Part shown: positions 6,231 to 6,799 of the stretch, in pieces
Numbering within the stretch: position 1 is the stretch's first letter
Layout of the letters: the number at the start of each line of letters is the position of its first letter
Origin: Frankiales bacterium
GTDB lineage: Bacteria; Actinomycetota; Actinomycetes; Mycobacteriales; SCTD01
Direction of reading: 5' to 3'
DNA: 6,799 bases
Assembly: GCA_025965495.1 (NCBI GenBank)
Contig: JAOPWW010000019.1
Span: forward strand, 1 to 6,799
Translations under genes and position numbers: made by a program
The notes under the pieces: model-generated
What the model saw: only the letters and a program-made list of their open reading frames with translations
What the model was told of the DNA's origin: nothing
Database searches by the model: none

Positions 6231-6799
6231 GTGGACAAGACCGTGGGGAGTGCGGCGGAGGCGGTGGCCGACATCGCGTCCGGCTCGTCGCTGGCCGTCG
6301 GTGGCTTCGGGCTGTGCGGGGTCCCGGAGGCGCTGATCGAGGCGCTGCTGGCGACCGGCGTCGACGACCTGCGGACCGTGAGCAACAACTGCGGCGTCGA
6401 CGCCTACGGCCTCGGGATGCTGCTCGGCGCGAAGCGGATCAGCCGCACCACGGGCAGCTACGTCGGCGAGAACAAGGAGTTCGAGCGGCAGTTCCTCGGT
6501 GGCGAGCTCGAGGTCGAGCTGGTCCCCCAGGGGACGCTGGCCGAGCGGCTGCGCGCCGGCGGCGCCGGGATCCCCGCCTTCTTCACCCCGGCCGGGGTCG
6601 GGACGCAGGTGTCCGACGGCGGGCTGCCGCTGCGCTACGACGGCAGCGGCGGGATCGCGCTCGCCAGCGAGCCCAAGGAGGTGCGCGAGTTCGACGGCGT
6701 CCGGTACGTCCTCGAGCACGCGATCCGCACCGACTTCGCCCTGGTCCACGCCCGCTACGGCGACCGCCACGGCAACCTCGTCTACGAGAAGACCGCCGC
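6231..6799 (+). CDS. 3-oxoacid CoA-transferase subunit A, N-terminal part (runs off the window)
   Basis: The frame stays open from GTG 6231 to the window end, giving 189 codons and two further bases; family members run about 220-260 residues. A clear GAGGAG (6218-6223) sits 7 bases before the start. The family fingerprint is SLAVGGFGLCGVPEALIEAL (residues 20-39). It is followed by VSNNCGVDAYGLGMLL, SYVGENKEFERQFLGGELEV, LVPQGTLAERLRAGGAGIPA and FFTPAGVGT. In this family the A subunit pairs with a B subunit, usually encoded just downstream, which carries the catalytic glutamate. The pair moves CoA between succinyl-CoA and acetoacetate or other 3-oxoacids, in ketone-body or aromatic-compound (beta-ketoadipate) breakdown. 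The B subunit and other context lie outside the window, so the exact substrate (scoA, atoD or pcaI type) is left open. The gene is divergent from the glycosylase. Confidence 0.93.
   Translation, partial: MDKTVGSAAEAVADIASGSSLAVGGFGLCGVPEALIEALLATGVDDLRTVSNNCGVDAYGLGMLLGAKRISRTTGSYVGENKEFERQFLGGELEVELVPQGTLAERLRAGGAGIPAFFTPAGVGTQVSDGGLPLRYDGSGGIALASEPKEVREFDGVRYVLEHAIRTDFALVHARYGDRHGNLVYEKTA

Noticed and set aside
6174..6770. Extension of the glycosylase frame to 503 residues
   Set aside because: It would run antisense through the CoA-transferase gene, which has a clear Shine-Dalgarno and family motifs. The glycosylase domain does not need it.

Overview
The window is very GC-rich. Every coding strand shows strong third-position G/C and frequent GTG starts. 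A two-domain FbiB joined to what looks like the end of FbiA marks the organism as an F420-producing actinomycete; the genus cannot be told from this window. The stretch is densely packed chromosomal DNA with no mobile element, CRISPR array, tRNA or rRNA visible, and no gene-free gap longer than about 80 bases.

Layout: (1) Bases 1-1332, plus strand: the last codons of a probable fbiA, then complete fbiB (coenzyme F420 maturation), joined by a 4-base stop/start overlap. (2) Bases 1338-5180, minus strand: a complete four-gene ABC importer. Its transcription order is lipoprotein solute-binding protein, permease 1, permease 2, ATPase with a C-terminal TOBE-like region. Successive genes overlap by exactly 4 bases (CTGA, GTGA, ATGA in transcript sense). 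It converges tail-to-tail on fbiB with only 5 bases between the stops. (3) Bases 5181-5258: a short leader that can fold into a closing stem plus two hairpins ending right beside the ribosome binding site of the binding-protein gene. (4) Bases 5259-6167, minus strand: an AlkA-like HhH-GPD DNA glycosylase. (5) From base 6231, plus strand and divergent: the first 189 codons of a 3-oxoacid CoA-transferase A subunit, cut by the window edge.

The importer works as one unit: the lipoprotein captures a solute outside the membrane, the two six-helix permeases form the channel and the ATPase pair drives uptake. Its architecture is that of the polyamine / ferric iron / thiamine / 2-aminoethylphosphonate group, but the solute cannot be named from sequence alone. 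The F420, DNA repair and CoA-transferase genes look like unrelated neighbours.

I see no clearly new biological system. The two observations most worth checking are the structured leader of the importer operon and the apparent CTG start of permease 1.
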